From Codonopsis lanceolata (lineage: Eukaryota > Streptophyta > Magnoliopsida > Asterales > Campanulaceae): a stretch of DNA of 64,000 nucleotides. A program made the position numbers and the translations under genes. Shown here one piece after another: positions 12,701 to 27,700 of this stretch (its first letter is position 1; each line of letters opens with the position of its first letter). The DNA is taken from contig CM028378.1 in assembly GCA_013146195.2 (NCBI GenBank), forward strand, positions 82,580,295-82,644,294, given 5' to 3'. The notes beneath the pieces are model-generated. The model was not told where the DNA came from and ran no database searches. It saw only the letters and a list, made by a program, of their open reading frames with translations.

Positions 12701-15700
12701 AGGCACATTGTTGTAGTCAGTGGGGCCATGATTTTCGTCCAGACTACAAGAATCTTGGTATCTTGAAGACTCAGTTTCCCAATGTGCCTGTAGTTGCTTT
12801 GACTGTATGTCTTTACTTGTTCTTTTTCTACTCTCAATCACCCATTTCCATTTGAAGTTTGTTACTCCCTCCGTCCCGGATAAATGTTCCTACTTTCTAT
12901 TTTGAGATGTCCCAACTAATGTTTCTAAAGACTTTTGGTTTACAAATATTCTACTATTCTTCCCAATATGCCCCTTCACATAATATAATCATTATTGCAC
13001 ATCCTAGAGAGAGAGAGAGTGTAATGGGTACATAATTAATGAGAGAGAGAGAGTGTGTGTAATGTGTATTATAGTCACAACATATTTTATAACCCATCTT
13101 TAATTACATTTCTTAATCCCTGTGTTTTGTCAACTAGGAACATTTATCTGGGACGGAAGAAGTACTCCCTTCGTTTTCAAAATATTGTCTTTTTTGACCC
13201 GGCACATAGTTTAAAAAAAGTAAGGGTAAAGTGGTAAAAATGTTTTTCTAAAAGGGAAAGTTTTGAAAGATGACAATTACTCCCTCCGTTCCACTCAGAG
13301 TCCCCATTTGAAAAGTCTAATTATTAAGGGATATATTAATGCCATTAAAGTTGGTCATAATTACAATAATAGTTAAGCACAAACAATGTATTTACAACAC
13401 AAGTGGAGGGTAAAGATGAAATGTTACAGAAATCGTAAGCATAATATTTGAAAGTGGACTCTTAGAGTGAAACATCCCAAAATAGTATAGTCGACTTTTT
13501 GCCTAGAACGGAGAGAGTATTTAAGAATGGAAGAAAAAAGAAAGGAGGACGATAATTTGAAAACAGAGGGAGTATCTGTTTTTGCTTGAGAACTACAAGA
13601 GGTTTATTTATTTCTCTTGTTTTAATATCCCAGGCAACAGCTACGAAGAAAGTCCAAATAGATCTGATGGAGATGCTACACATTCCAAAATGCGTTAAAT
13701 TTGTTAGCACGGTGAACAGACATAATCTATTCTATATGGTATAGCTTACTACTGGATTGTGGCTGAATTCCTGCTGTTTCTGCTATAAACACTTTAAGAC
13801 CTAGAGCTATATCACTTACTTTTCAGGTGCGAGAAAAGTCATCTGTTGGAAAGGTGGTTATCGACGAAATAGCTGAATTCATACAGAAGTCATATTCCAA
13901 TAATGAGTCTGGAATTGTTTATTGTTTCTCTCGCAAGGAGTGTGAACAGGTTCGTGTAATACTTAGTTTTTCTGACATGTGTATCATCTTTCTTCGTTCT
14001 CTGATTTCAATCAAACAAACCAACTCCAATATCCTCTTGCTTCATTCTATGATTTCAATTTTTTGAAAAGAACTGTTTTCTCATTACATTATCAAACTGG
14101 CAGTCATGACGCTACCAAAATAATGCAATGAAACTGTGATCTTCTGAGTTGGAAACATTACCATGACTTTGCATTTGCAACATCAAAGAGATAAATTTTG
14201 TTAGACATCTTTAAACCAGGAATGACATATTAGGTTCCCTTTGATATGTGATCCTAGTTTTTGTGTTCAGTTTTCTGTGATTCTGAACTTTGTATGTGTG
14301 GGTTCAATCGTCACTATGGGATATGTATATATTTATGGTTTATCTTATATTGTCAAGAACTGTAGGTTGCTAAGGAACTACGTGAGAGAGGAATTTCAGC
14401 TGATTATTATCATGCTGATATGGATGTAAATGCTCGTGAAAAAGTTCATATGGGGTAAATAATTTTCTAAATGATTTCTGTTGTGCCTTCTGACGTAATT
14501 GATTGGTCAGTATATTTTCTTTCATCATGCCTGCTTTATAAATACTTCGTGGGTGATGAGCACTTTAATCTTAAAACATTTTAGCCAACAAATCTTTTAA
14601 GTGACTATTTGGAATATCAAGGTGTTGTTCCTTTTTGGTAAGTTTGGTTGAAGAAGCTAACAGTTGGTAGATGTTGATTAAAATTGGTATAAATTGAGTG
14701 AAGGGAAGGAAGCATAACAAACATTTGAAAACATAGGGACTCTCAGATTTGTTCAATGTATAGTTCGTTCATAGCATAGAAACTCAACTCAAGAGATCCT
14801 TGTCCCAAATATACTTGAGATTAGCTACATCATTTCTCTCTTCAAGACAAGGGTGCAATGGGCATAAGATAATGAAAACATATAAGCAATTGTGAATTGG
14901 ATGATAGTGGTTGAGCAGAAAAGATTAGGTTAGGCCAAAAAAAAATTAAAAATAAAATGAAGAATTTTGAACTTGACATCAAAATTAATTCAAAAGCATA
15001 TCCTCCTTGTAGCACTCCATTTTGGTTATTGGTTTAGGTATCTTATTTTGGTAGATTCTTTTTATCTTCAGTAGTTATGACTGCCTCACGGGTTTTAACT
15101 TCTAAACAACATATGGGATCTATGGATTATCCTTGTTTTCCATGCATATTCTATTGGTAAGCAAACGTCTCTGTTCTTCTGACCTTGTTTAACATGCTGA
15201 AGTGGTTGTTTGATCTATGGTTGAGATTATTTGAGCTGGTTGAAGTAGTATTTATAAGATATACATTCACTTAATTTGTCTTTATTGACCAAGAATTCTC
15301 TGCAAGGAGCAATACCTATGTTAATACAAAGTATTATGCACTAACAATAATGGTTGGGGAATGAAGAGACTAAGATATGGAATGGGATACTTACCGTATG
15401 TTTGAACATAAGACTTGAACTTGATGAAGCAGAACTTTGTATCAGACAACAAACTCTAGCTGATTCAAGTAGTTGGGCATTTAAGTAGACTTTGTTATGA
15501 TGTATTGAGAGCAGTCTTGGAATTGGTTCATTCTTCTATTCTTCAAGATTACATGAGCTTTATGTACCTTCTCATAATTTTTTTTTATTTTGGAGACTAA
15601 TGCAAATTATTAAGACAGGTGGAGCAATAGCAAGTTGCAGGTCATTGTTGGTACGGTATGTATGCTGAACTTTCTTTCATTTAACTTAATATTTCCAGTT

Positions 15701-18700
15701 CATAATTTTGGTGACTTTATTTCTTTTGCAGGTGGCATTTGGTATGGGTATTAACAAACCAGATGGTTAGTGTTGGTTATCAACCGGAGCTTTAATATTT
15801 TTAACAGAAGGCTTGCCACTTAAAAAACATGTTTCATCAAAACTCATTCGTTTTCCAAAAGTGTTGGTTGAGCCATTGTTAGGGCCAATCAAGCGAATCA
15901 TCAATTGTACAGTTATGGAGTTTAATAGAGTGCCACAGGCCTACAAGTCTATGGTTAATGCTTCCCTCGACAATTATTTTCTGCGTGTTCATGCGCTTTT
16001 GTGTCATTGTCTGTTTGACTTCCTCCATCAAGAGATAGCCACTACCAGGTCAATAAATGGTTGTCTCATGCATAGATAAATACCCCTCCAGACATATCCT
16101 ACTACACAACAAAGTGACTTGTTGTAGCCGGGGGGGGGGAGAGATAGAGAGACTTTAGTAACTTTGTCATCATCTTATTTTATCTGAAACAGATTTGTGT
16201 CGTCATTATATTTTATCTGAAATAATACTTCACTGTAGTCAGGTTTGTCATCCATCACAGCCTGAGCAAATCAATGGAGACATACTACCAGGTTCTCCCC
16301 TTCTTACCAAGGTTAATTTCTTATATATGGTTGTCTTGGTTGTAACATGCCTAATTGCAGGAAAGTGGTCGCGCAGGACGAGATGGCCTTCCTTCTGAAT
16401 GCTTACTCTACTTTAGGCCTGGGGATATGCCTAGACAGGTTAAAAGTTGTTAGAAAATACATGCTTTTGATATTAATTTGTATGTTTATGTAATATCTGG
16501 ATGTTGCATTCACTTGGCAGAGCTCAATGGTCTTCTATGAGAATTCTGGACTACAAAATCTCTATGACATAGTACGGTATTGTCAGGTATAGAAGATTAT
16601 CAACTAACAGTTTCTGCAAAGCTAATCAGTTTGGCCACTCATTAAATCATCTATACTTCTCATGCATCCCATGGAAGATATCTCATTTTTTACTCGAAGG
16701 GGGTGACGCAAATGGGCTTGAGTAATCAATATTCCACAGAAAAGAAGTTGATGTCCTTCGTCACTCAGGCAAGGACCTTAAGGTCCTTGCTTCCAATCCC
16801 CATACCAACGAGGGGTCATACTTGCCTATCCAAAAAAAAAAAAAAAATTCCACAAAAGAAGTTGATTTCTTGTCTATCTGATTGAATGGCATAGTTTTTG
16901 TTGAAAAAAAGTAATTTAACTCCTAGTGTTTTCTTCGTGATTCTTGTATTTCCTCCCCCACCCCCTCACTAAGCGTTAAAGAATACACGATGTCAACATA
17001 TGTTGTTAGGGACTACCAACGGACAGAGGTCTCAATTCCGTATCCTCTGTTAGGCTATCTTAGAGATGAGTATCTTTTTTTTTTTTTTTTAGCAAAGGTT
17101 GGAGGGGACATAAACCTTATCCCAACCCTTATTTTTTTATTATTTTAATGCCTTGAAAGGCTACAATTATAAATATATGAGGCCTTTGGTGTGGCTAGAA
17201 TAAAGGGTGCCTCTGGTGAGGCTTTGAGCACCTAACCTCTCGATTGAGAGTAGTGATGTACCAGATTACCAGGTACCATTTGAGCTAGAGCTCGTTGGTT
17301 AGAGATGAGTATCCGATATGATATTTGGTTGGTTTTAGTATTTTCTCGTTCTTCCACTCTTAGTAATGACATCTTAATATTATTCAGAAATTATGAGGTG
17401 GATTATAAATGCATGCTGTTAAGTCATCAACTTATCTGAAAACTTAAGCTGATAGTAGATAGGGGCTCAACAATGTATATCAAACTCAACACTCATTGAC
17501 TCTCCCTCACGTGTGACCCGTCCACACGTGGAGAGACAAACAAATACGCCTCACCAAGGCATTACAAACCTAACAGTTCACAATATTTTTGGTTGACAAA
17601 TGCAAGCAGGATGACTCAAAACCACGATCTTGCCAAATCACAACTCTGGCACCTTGTTAAGCTACCAACTTATCTAAAACTTTATATCAAACTCAACACA
17701 TACATATGCTTGATTGATTTCTAAACTATTAGAATTACTGAAAGCTCCACATTGACTACGACTTTTCACATATTATATGTTGTTTTATAATGGCAAATAG
17801 TTTAAAAGGTAGCGTACTTTCCAGTTTTCTACAATAGAGGTTGCGTGTACCTTTCTTTTGCACATTATACCACGATTTTTAGTTTTCGTTTATAATTTAG
17901 GAGAAATATTCCGTTAGTGATAACATAGCATGGTATTTCAATGTTCCAAAAGAACTTATCCCGACAAACCCAATGTGACCCCAAACCCCAATCCTAACCC
18001 CTAACTCCTAAACCCCAAACTCCAAACCCCAAACCCCAAACCCTAAACCTTAAAACCCCAAAACCGGAAATCCTACAACCTTAAACCTTGAACCTAAAAC
18101 TTTAAACCTTAAACCTTAGACCCTAAATCCTAATTTTGGCATTTTAAAACTTGATGGGAGCTTATCGGCAAACTCCATTGACTATTCTCTGACGACATCT
18201 CCTAATTGTTAAAAACGTTGTATAATTTGTTGGAAAAAAAGTACGTAATCCATATTGTAAAAAACAGGCTATAACGCTCTCTACATATAATGTATTTATT
18301 TCTTCTCTAAATTACTAAAATCTACTTACAAGAAGTTCCTCCATCCAGTCTAAAATTCGCTTGTTTAAGTCATTGTAGGCCAGATACAACCTTGAGCCTT
18401 CCTCTTATTTACCTTATAAGCAGCAGTTCGGGTCTTAACTTATTCAAGGACCTAAAATATGCAACACTGAATTCCTGCTATTTGAACTAATAATCTACTG
18501 GAGAATAATGCTTTAGTTTAGGAGGACTTATAGATGTGAATATATTCTAACTGCAGTCCAGAAGAGAATGCCGTCGAAGTGCTTTCTTCCAACATTTTAC
18601 CGAGCCACTGCAGGAATGCAATGGTAAGATTGCTAGTTCTACTGTAATTGTTGTTCCTCTATTGGTTATTGTTGGTGCTAGCTTGATTAATGCCTTATTA

Positions 18701-21700
18701 CTTTTGTTATGTGCCATCTCAGGAATGTGCGATAACTGTGCCTTTTCAAGTGAGGTCAAGGAAGTGGATGTCTCTGGTACATGTCCCTGCCTTAGTGGAA
18801 GATAGTTTATTACGTTCTTCATTCTTCCCTGCTCAGTAATTGATGAACTGTTATTTCATGCTCGAAAATTCTGTGCTTACTTCTAGATGTATTATACTCT
18901 TCTACGGTTTCTTGACTTGTCTGTCATGCTATCTATTTCTAGTTTATGAGTCATCTTGTTATCTAATTAATCGTACAGGCACCAACTAACTTGTTTACCG
19001 TATTTTCAGTTACATGTTTGAGAACTTATCACTCTCATCACTTTATTGATTAGGCCTACACAATTTGAGGCCCGGGCTCAGCCATTTACTTTAAACCCTT
19101 ACATCTTGAGATAACATCACTATTTTTAAGTTTTTTTTTTATTTTATTTCAATTGATTATTTCTGGTAAATATACGTACATAGTTTTCTAATTTCTGTCT
19201 CTCATCTTTCAACATCTCAATCAGCTCCTCTCTCTCTGCTCTATGGGAACATTGGACCCTTGCCAAAGCTCTCGACAGCTACTATGGCCTTTTATTTCCC
19301 CCCCCCTCTCTCTCTGTCTCTCTCAACTCACGCTATTCTCTGAATGGCATTTAATAATTCTCAGTTTTCGTTGGTTTGGAAACTTGATGCGCTTGTGGTG
19401 CGCATTGTGTTTTTGTTTCTCTTTTGTCGCTAAGCACCCTTTGGCAAGTTCTTAAGATTTGATTTGATCCTTGGTTGTTAGCTTTGGGGAACCTTAAAAG
19501 GCTAGCACAAAGGGATACCAAACCAAAAAAATGAACCAAAATAAAAATGTCAGACATAATCTGGAATAGTAAAACAGGTAATTGCAAAGAGAAATATTTA
19601 AGGATAGCCCAAACAAAGGACTTCTGATTTTCTAAATAACAATGTTAATTATGATCATTTTCAAAGAGAAAAATTCAAGCATAGCACCAATCTATCTCAT
19701 ATTTAAATTCCGATGCAAAATCCATTTAAGATATTAGTAGAAGTTAAAAGTAAAACTTCAGGTTTCTGTGGAAGATAGACAGACTAGTTGTATCAGGAAT
19801 CTTGGGTATCTAGTTGTTTGTGTTATAATAATTGGGTGTGGATCATTATAAATACTAGTAAACTTTGACTGGGCTGCTGATATAATCATTCGAATGATTA
19901 TTCCAGTCCTTTGCCATCACCAATTATGCAAAGTTTGTGGAAGAAAGCAGGACGTAAACAACGGGAAGAGGAGAGAACGATGATCCTACATTACACTTAG
20001 CTAAATTACCTGGATCCTTCAGTTTTGGTCATAGTACCCGTATGGGGTCCTTCTGAAGTTGGTATGTGTGGTAGTTATACACTACATTTAGTGTAAAATC
20101 TTAAATTTGAACATGCCGGATGTCCGTATCGCACCCATACCGATCCTTGTATGCCAGTCCAGGAACATAGGTCCCTAGTGCCTCACTAGATACGAAAAAA
20201 AGTACTCATATGGAAGGGTTGGGTTATGTGGTCCGATGGTACAGAGCAGACAGCACCGATTATCATTATAACCAACCTGATGGGATATAAAACATGAAGT
20301 ATTTGCATGATGGCTGATGAGGATAAAGTAAGGCGTGTATTCCTACAAGTGCATTGAGAAAGGGCACGGGTAGAAGTAGAAGAAAGGGGAAACAAATATG
20401 CTTACCCTTCCAATGCAACAATGGCTCAGACAATACTTTAATTAATTACATGGGATTACTTTGATATTTAAATGACAAAACTAAACCCTAATACTATTAG
20501 AACTAGGACTGATTAGTAAATATACCAATAGCGTGCTAAATATATAATTTGTAATCGAGAAGAGCACTCCAATCTTTCTGAATAACAGAAGAGGGTACCC
20601 CATGAAAGGCATCCCAAGCACTTGCTCAAAGTGATGCAAGAAGGACCACTCTATCCCGTAAGAAGGCTTTTGTCAAGTGCTGATTGTCAAAACTGCGAGA
20701 GCTTCTCTCTGTCCGTATGGACCAGTGAATGGCTAACACCGCTCATTAATGTTGCCACGTCCTTACCTATGTTACCTGGCTACGAGGATTGGATCCGTGT
20801 TTCAGGTCCACCAATATTTTACGATGACTAATTTAGGGTCAAGCAGCTACAACCACATCCACACCTGTGTTATGTCGACGCAAGTACATTGGCAAAAATG
20901 AAGGATCCACGTAACATTGGTCCTTATCTCTACCAAACCCTCTAAAGTGAATCAGGAGAATGAACCACAGTACCAGCGCTAACCCAAGCCTTTTCTGCAA
21001 CCCCAAGATAGAAGCAGTAGGGCAATGAAGAAATAGGTTATCATGGGACTCTGAAGTCTGTTGACACATCACACACCAATCTGGGAACAATAACGAGTAG
21101 GGTGATTTGCTGAAGATCATTAGTACTGAGCTTATTCATCGCTAGAGACAACAGAATAGCCCAAATCTTTAAAGGAACTACCACATTCTACAAGGAAGAC
21201 GCAACAGGAAAGCACGGGGACTGGAGTGCGGACCAAGAAAGATTTACAGGAAAAAGCACCTGAAGTCTACAAGCAACTATCACAAGAAGACTAGCAAGGA
21301 TACCCAGCAAAACAACTAACTCCGTAGCCTCCCCATCATTATGATTTATGAAGAAATGAAAATCCTACAAGAAAGCAACCCCTCCCGATGATAATTGTTA
21401 TGATATGAGTTTCATGAGCTAAAGATAGTCCGAAAAGAGAAGGAAAAAGAAGTCTTAAACTGAATATTCCCCCAGCCAAACATCCTCCCAAAAATGCATA
21501 CGAAGCCCATCCCCGACCATAAATCTAACCACAGGTAAATAAAGGTACCATTGCTGTATAAATTTCCAAGGGTTCCTATGAGTCAAGAAGTTCCTCATCT
21601 AGCAATCTGATTGGTGCCAAATTTACTCTATTATTTATCCACTCACCTTGGAAAATGATTTTATATATTTATTCTCTGATATAACAAAGGAGAAAAAAGT

Positions 21701-24700
21701 TACAAATTGGTTTGATGACTTTCTTGAATGGCATGTGTACTTACAATGGGCCTGGATTTGAAGGTCATGCAAAAGCTATTGTATCCTTGCTTCAAGATAT
21801 TCAAAAGAATGATCAGAGAGCGACAATGTTGCAGCTGGTGGAAAAGATGAAGGTTAAGAACAAGGAAGTAGGTTAGTTGACTGGTGCACCACTGGCTTGA
21901 AAGTAGGATTATTCTGTGTCCATCATTGTTATTGAGGAACATAATTATTTTCAGTTCTAGTCTTTTGGGTGTTTGAAAGACAATTATAAATTTTGGTTCG
22001 GCATATATTTTGCATGTTTATTCTGCAACTCTGCAAGTATGTTTGTTTGGGATTGTGGTCCACAATGTTATGTATTGCTGAGCAACGAATACTACATCCG
22101 TTGTTAGTAAGAACTTGAGATTGTGGTTCACGATCTTGACTCCTAAAGCTAATAGGCTGGCTTGGATGGAAATGCTCACTAATTAAGTTGGCCACTCAAT
22201 GAAAATTATTCATTGTCATAATCTTAATTTCAGTCTTATATTAGGCTTTCTGTTGATCAATCTATGTATGTTCATGATTTCTGCATTGGCTGAAATTATG
22301 AGTCACGAGTCATTAAATAAGGGAGGGAGGGAGGGAGAGAGAGAGAGAGAGTGAACCATGAATTACTTGGGTATAAAGCTTATTTTATGCGGGACTCATG
22401 ACCCACCCTATTTCTGCTACAGATTGGACTGAAAAGGAGTGGAAGTAACTACAGAAGTAGAGATTGAAAACTAAGTAATTTTTTTGGCATTCATTCTTAA
22501 ATTTCGGGCATTCATTTTCTAGGAAGTTATTTTACCTTTCACTTGCACATACAGCTCAGAGTTTATAGATTCTAATCATCAAAATGAAATTTGTAGGTTT
22601 TCTGATCTTATATTAAGTGGGTTGAAGTATCTAAGCAGTAGATTTCTGTATGGCATAGTAGAATATTGATTATTGAGAATAGAAGGCGTCCTTGAAGCTT
22701 TAGACCTGGAGAGAGCAAAACCCAGGAATCCTCTAGGACGATGAGAGAGATCTCTACTGGTGTAGCAATACTGTTAAATGATTCCAAATAACGAGAGCCC
22801 TCATTCTTATTGGTTTAAATGACTTGGATCGCAACTTATACCTTCCTATCACTTGGCCTAAACATTATGATGCCTAATCTGATTTTGTCTGATCAAAGAA
22901 AGATTCGTTGGTCAAAGGTGTGTTAATATCACCCAAAAAAACAATTCCTCATCTCTTGTCCATTGACTCTCTCCCACTGAAGTCGATTTTGAGGGTAAGC
23001 CTTAACGACCAATGGTTAATGGTGACTCTGAAGTTAAAAGTACTCTACCTTTGAGTTGAAGCATGTAGTACACATATATATTTCTATTACTATTTACATA
23101 TAAATCTCTTTTATGTGAAAAATTTAAAATTTGTTCCACTGCTTCCTAACCCAATACAAATGATAATAGTTTTCGCCGTTCCTACTTTGCAGGACCTGAG
23201 TTGAAGAGAGATGAACTAGAACAACTTGTGATTCAGCTAATCTTAGATCGTGTTTTGGTAAGCATTCTAACTCAACATATATCTGCACCCTAAAAGATAC
23301 TTGTCCTCAAAGAAATTCCCCACATTTCGATGATGACTACAATTGCTAGTGTCACGGAAGTTTATCCTGCTAACCTTATAAGTTAATCAGACCATGTAAC
23401 ATTAGAATGAATTTTACTCGATTGCCAAGTTGAAACGAAATAAGGGTCCTACTGTCTGGTACGGTGGTGAAGGCACAAGCTAAAGTGTTCAGTTATTGTT
23501 ATCAATGCCAGATTTTCGTTTATACCCAGTCAACATCTCCCTATATCGTTTGTAGCAAAGGCAATCTATTATAAGTTTTAAAAAATTTCATCTTTGAAAC
23601 TCTAGGTGAATAAGAACATTTAATAAATACATACAGGTCTGCAGCAGAAAAGATAAAGCATGCGTCATTTTACTGGTCAACAAACTTATGAAATAGTTTT
23701 GGTTGGTGATTTTGCTCCCCGAAATTTACAACTGGTTATAGTTATATACTCCAGCATTGTCCTACATAGGCTCCATTTTTTCACCTGAAACGAGTTCCAA
23801 AAATGATTTCTGCAAAAAAACTACTCCTGGAACATGCACATATTCTGTTTTCCTTTGTTTGTTACACATCTTTAAAATGAATTCGAAAATAACCTGTGGG
23901 TGTATTCGAAAAGTGGGGGGAGGGGCTTTAGTTTGCTTTCCTTCTGTATGAGATTACACGTCTTGGTCAATGCCTCTGAAAAAAACAAAAAAAAACAAAG
24001 AAATCAATTGATTTTGTTTACAGCAAGAGGGGATATGTAGCTTGCTCTCAAAACTAGTTGAGTGTGATAGGCCAACGATAAACGTGAAGTTAAGGTTCTT
24101 TCAAAATTAGATTTGTAAAAATAAAATAAAAAGAAAGATATGGAAAAGGAAAATATATAATTCTGGGTTACATTTGCGAAACCAAAAGGAAAAGAAAGAA
24201 AAAGTAAAGAAGAAGCTTAATCTGTGAAACACGCCTGCCGGGGAGAAGGGGGGGGGGGCAAGAGCTGATTATGAAATCAAAGAGAAAGACATGAAAAAGT
24301 TCAGACATTAAAACAGGGCCAGGGTTATGGAGGACTTGCTCCGTAGGTTGTCTTCATGAGGAAAATGGCCATTTCTATTTTCTGTGGACATGCAATATAT
24401 TTCGTGGTGACCTCATTTTCCAAATGTTATCAAACATCGAAAAATTTAGAAACATTTTCAAAATCATTTTTCAGAAAAGAAACGAAGCCTTGCTACTGAT
24501 TCTGAATCCTTGAGCATTCATATGTAATACATATAAAGCTGGTATTTCTGTTTCGATTGTATTTCTTGGTATTTTGATTAATTAGGATCAACAATTTTTC
24601 TTTTAATTAACTTGTGAAGTTTCTCTTTGGAGTAATGAAACAATGTCCGAAAATAAGTGTCCCTATTGAGTATTGACTTTACACGGTTTTAAGAAAGTGC

Positions 24701-27700
24701 TCAACTTTATGTTACTTTTATTTAATACCCTAAGGGCTTGTTTGGTAGTCGGATAAGGATAATCAGTATTATTAATTCCAGTACTATTAGTGCCCTCGCT
24801 ATTAATCCTCACTTGTATATCGGGGGTAGTTTTGAGATTACAAATGTTAATCCCAAATTTTTTTAGTGAGGGCGTTAATAATACCACCTTCCCTCTTGGT
24901 ATTAATAGTGAGGGGATAATGACTTTATCCGGATAACTTGTGTTATTAGTTTTGACCACTTATTGCGTACCAAACATCAGACAACTCGGTTTATTAATCC
25001 TATCTGGTCTTAATCCTGGCTACCAAACAGCACCTAAAAGTATTATTTAGAGGTATCAAATATCTTTTTAAAGTTAGAAAGGGGACAATATATTTTGGGA
25101 CATCCCACAAAGGAATAGGGGACACTTTCGGGATGGAGGGAGTGAGTAGTAATTATAATTTTCGTGTAAAAATTTGTAGGGATGGTTTTTTCCCAAGTTT
25201 CTTTTGCGACAAGAGTAATGTATTTGCAAGGTGTATACGTTGAGCACTTTGGACAGAAATGGTTGCAGTCCCTGGCTTAAGTTAAAATTTAACTTCCCCC
25301 AACTATCCAAGCCTGATCCAACCCAGGACTAGGGGTGGCAATTGGGTGTTATTGGTTAAAGTTTGGATAAAACCATTATCTACCCAATATAGTTAATGGG
25401 TAGTTTTGGATATTATCGAATAACACCCAATAAGCAACATTATATTTTATTCACAAACACTCGCACACAGTACACATAGTAACAAATACGCGGTACACTT
25501 ACAAACACACACACCACCACCCCACGCACAGTACACACACAAATACACACAATACATGCACAAAACTAAACAAACACACTTTTACTACTAATAATACATA
25601 TAGATTGATCCACACACAGTACACACGTGATCCAATACCACTCAATTATGACCATATACTACACAAATAAAAAAAATTAATATGAAAGAAACTTAACTCT
25701 AAATTTTCGTATGATAATTACTTTTTTATTCTAAATTATCTTCATGTTTTAACTTTTTTATTGTCAAAATGAATGTTTTTAAGGGTAAATTGAACGTTAA
25801 TTTTCTTGTTTTATAATTTGAAAACAATGTAAGTCAAACAATATAATAATATAAGGAGGGGGGGTGAGTAATGCTTAAGTTATAACGATACAAACATTTG
25901 GAAGGTATACTGATAGAATCAAAATCCGATTTGTTTAAAAAATTATCAAATATGGATCGGATCGAATTATCTCTTGGACATTAAAAGCTTGATTCATATC
26001 CTAAATTTTCGGATTCGTTTTTATTTGTATTTAATCCATCCTAAATTAAAGAGCTAAATAAAAATAATATTATTGTATCTTTTACTCATAATTTTGACTT
26101 TTATCTTTTTCTTTCCTTTTTTTTTAACTCCTCAAATAAAATGTGGCCTTTGCAATAGTGTGACCTTTGCTATACTATTTTTATCACCTAATATATATAT
26201 ATATATATATATATTAATTTTCACCTCTTTTTTTTTCCTTTTTTTAAGTATATATATATATAATCTTTTAAGTCAAAATTCTATAATAGTCTTCATAGTT
26301 GTGAGATATGAAATATATGTGCTTATTGATTTGGCACTAATAAATGATTATGTAAAATTAATAAATAATAAAAAGAACAAATACTTTATTACAACTTGTG
26401 TAAAATGTCAATTAAAAAATGTATATTAAGCTAATGAAACGAAGTAGAGCAGCAAATATTAAAAAATGCATATTAAACTTGTGTAGACGTTGGTTTATTT
26501 TTTGTCAACTCTTAATGTCTTGCTAAATAATCACATTGTAATTATTAATAACAATCAAATATTCTTTGAGATTTTGTAGGGGTCAGTATGGACGTCATCA
26601 ATGTATGAAGCGAGCGCGATGCGAATAAATTAATACTCCCTCCGTTCCTAAATAATCGTCATAGTTGACCCGACGCACAGTTTAAGAAAAAACAATTGAC
26701 CTGATTATTTATAATGGTTTAATGTGTAGTTTTCTTTAAAGCTCATGTGTATGTGGCCCATAATTAAAGTAGGGTGAAAAAGTAAGGGTAAAGTTGTAAA
26801 AGTGATGTTCTAAGAAGGTAAGTTTCAAACTGGACAATTATTTTGGGACAGACGAAAAAAGAAAGGAGGACGATAATTTAGGGATGGAGGGAGTATATGT
26901 TTAAGATTTTGTAGGGATTAGATCAATCTACACTATACAAATAAAAGACGAAATCCTCGAAAACAAATGAAATAACATTTTTTATTGGCTATAAAATTTT
27001 GTAACTCATCCAAAAATTACAAAATACAAAAAAAATAAAATTTAAAAACTTATATTCATTATTATAATTATAAATACAACCAACTTTTCTTAATCCAGAA
27101 CAAAATAATAAATACGTTCATAACAATCAACAATTTTTATGATTACTTGTTTATATTTATATTAAACTTGCAAATAAATTTCAAAAAGTTATCTAGCCTA
27201 GTCGTATCAAGCTTTGGTAATAAAGCAACCTGATCCAAATTCGAATCTTGCTAATGGTAAGTTCCATATTTATTTATTATTGTTTTGAAGTAAAGAGCAT
27301 ATAATGGTGGTGGTGGCGGCGGTGGGAGGTAGACGGTGGTGGATGGAGGTTGCCGGTGGGAGGCGGATGTTGCCGGAGGCAGTGGATGGTGGCTGTAGGT
27401 GGCGGTTGCTGGAGGTGGGAAGTGGCGGTGGTGGGCGGAGGCGGGTGGTGGTGGTGGCATTAGTTGATAAACCCATGGTGGTGGTGGCATTACTGCATTA
27501 GTGGATAAACCCAATGAATAACCGGTTAATATCTATAATTATCAATTTTGTTATTGGTTTTTAATGGATGTTATCCATTAACACCCATTAACTTAATTGG
27601 GTGTTAATGGATAACATCCAATAAGTCTTTTATAATGGGTATATTGGATAACTCAATGGATTAGATAAACATGAGCAAAACTGATTATGGTGTAAGGTTT

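Larger units (their letters stand above)
11957..16586 (+). other. RECQL2: RECQL2 motor-domain exons 3-13 (two RecA-like lobes)
   Basis: Exons 3 to 13 encode residues 97-447, the ATPase/helicase motor. Exon 3 carries Walker A (K117) and motif Ia (VVSPLLSLIQDQ). The DEAH box is split by intron 4: Asp217 is the last codon of exon 4 and Glu218-Ala-His starts exon 5. Motif III ALT|ATAT is split by intron 5. Motif IV (GIVYCFSR) is in exon 7 and motif V in exons 9-11. Motif VI is split by intron 11 after Gln399, with the arginine-finger candidates Arg403 and Arg406 in exon 12. Exons 9 (37 nt) and 10 (34 nt) are very short. Intron 5 carries MITEs, but the flanking splice sites are intact. Confidence 0.9.

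Noticed and set aside
15813..16079. 88-codon frame in intron 10 as a separate gene
   Set aside because: No recognisable domain, and it lies between two exons that join in phase.
17980..18134. Possible chromosome end (telomere)
   Set aside because: The repeats are too degenerate and short, and lie between exons 13 and 14 of an intact gene.
27251..27514. Proline-rich open frames over the G-rich island
   Set aside because: Low-complexity translation of a GGT/GGC repeat inside an intron; open in several frames simply from composition.
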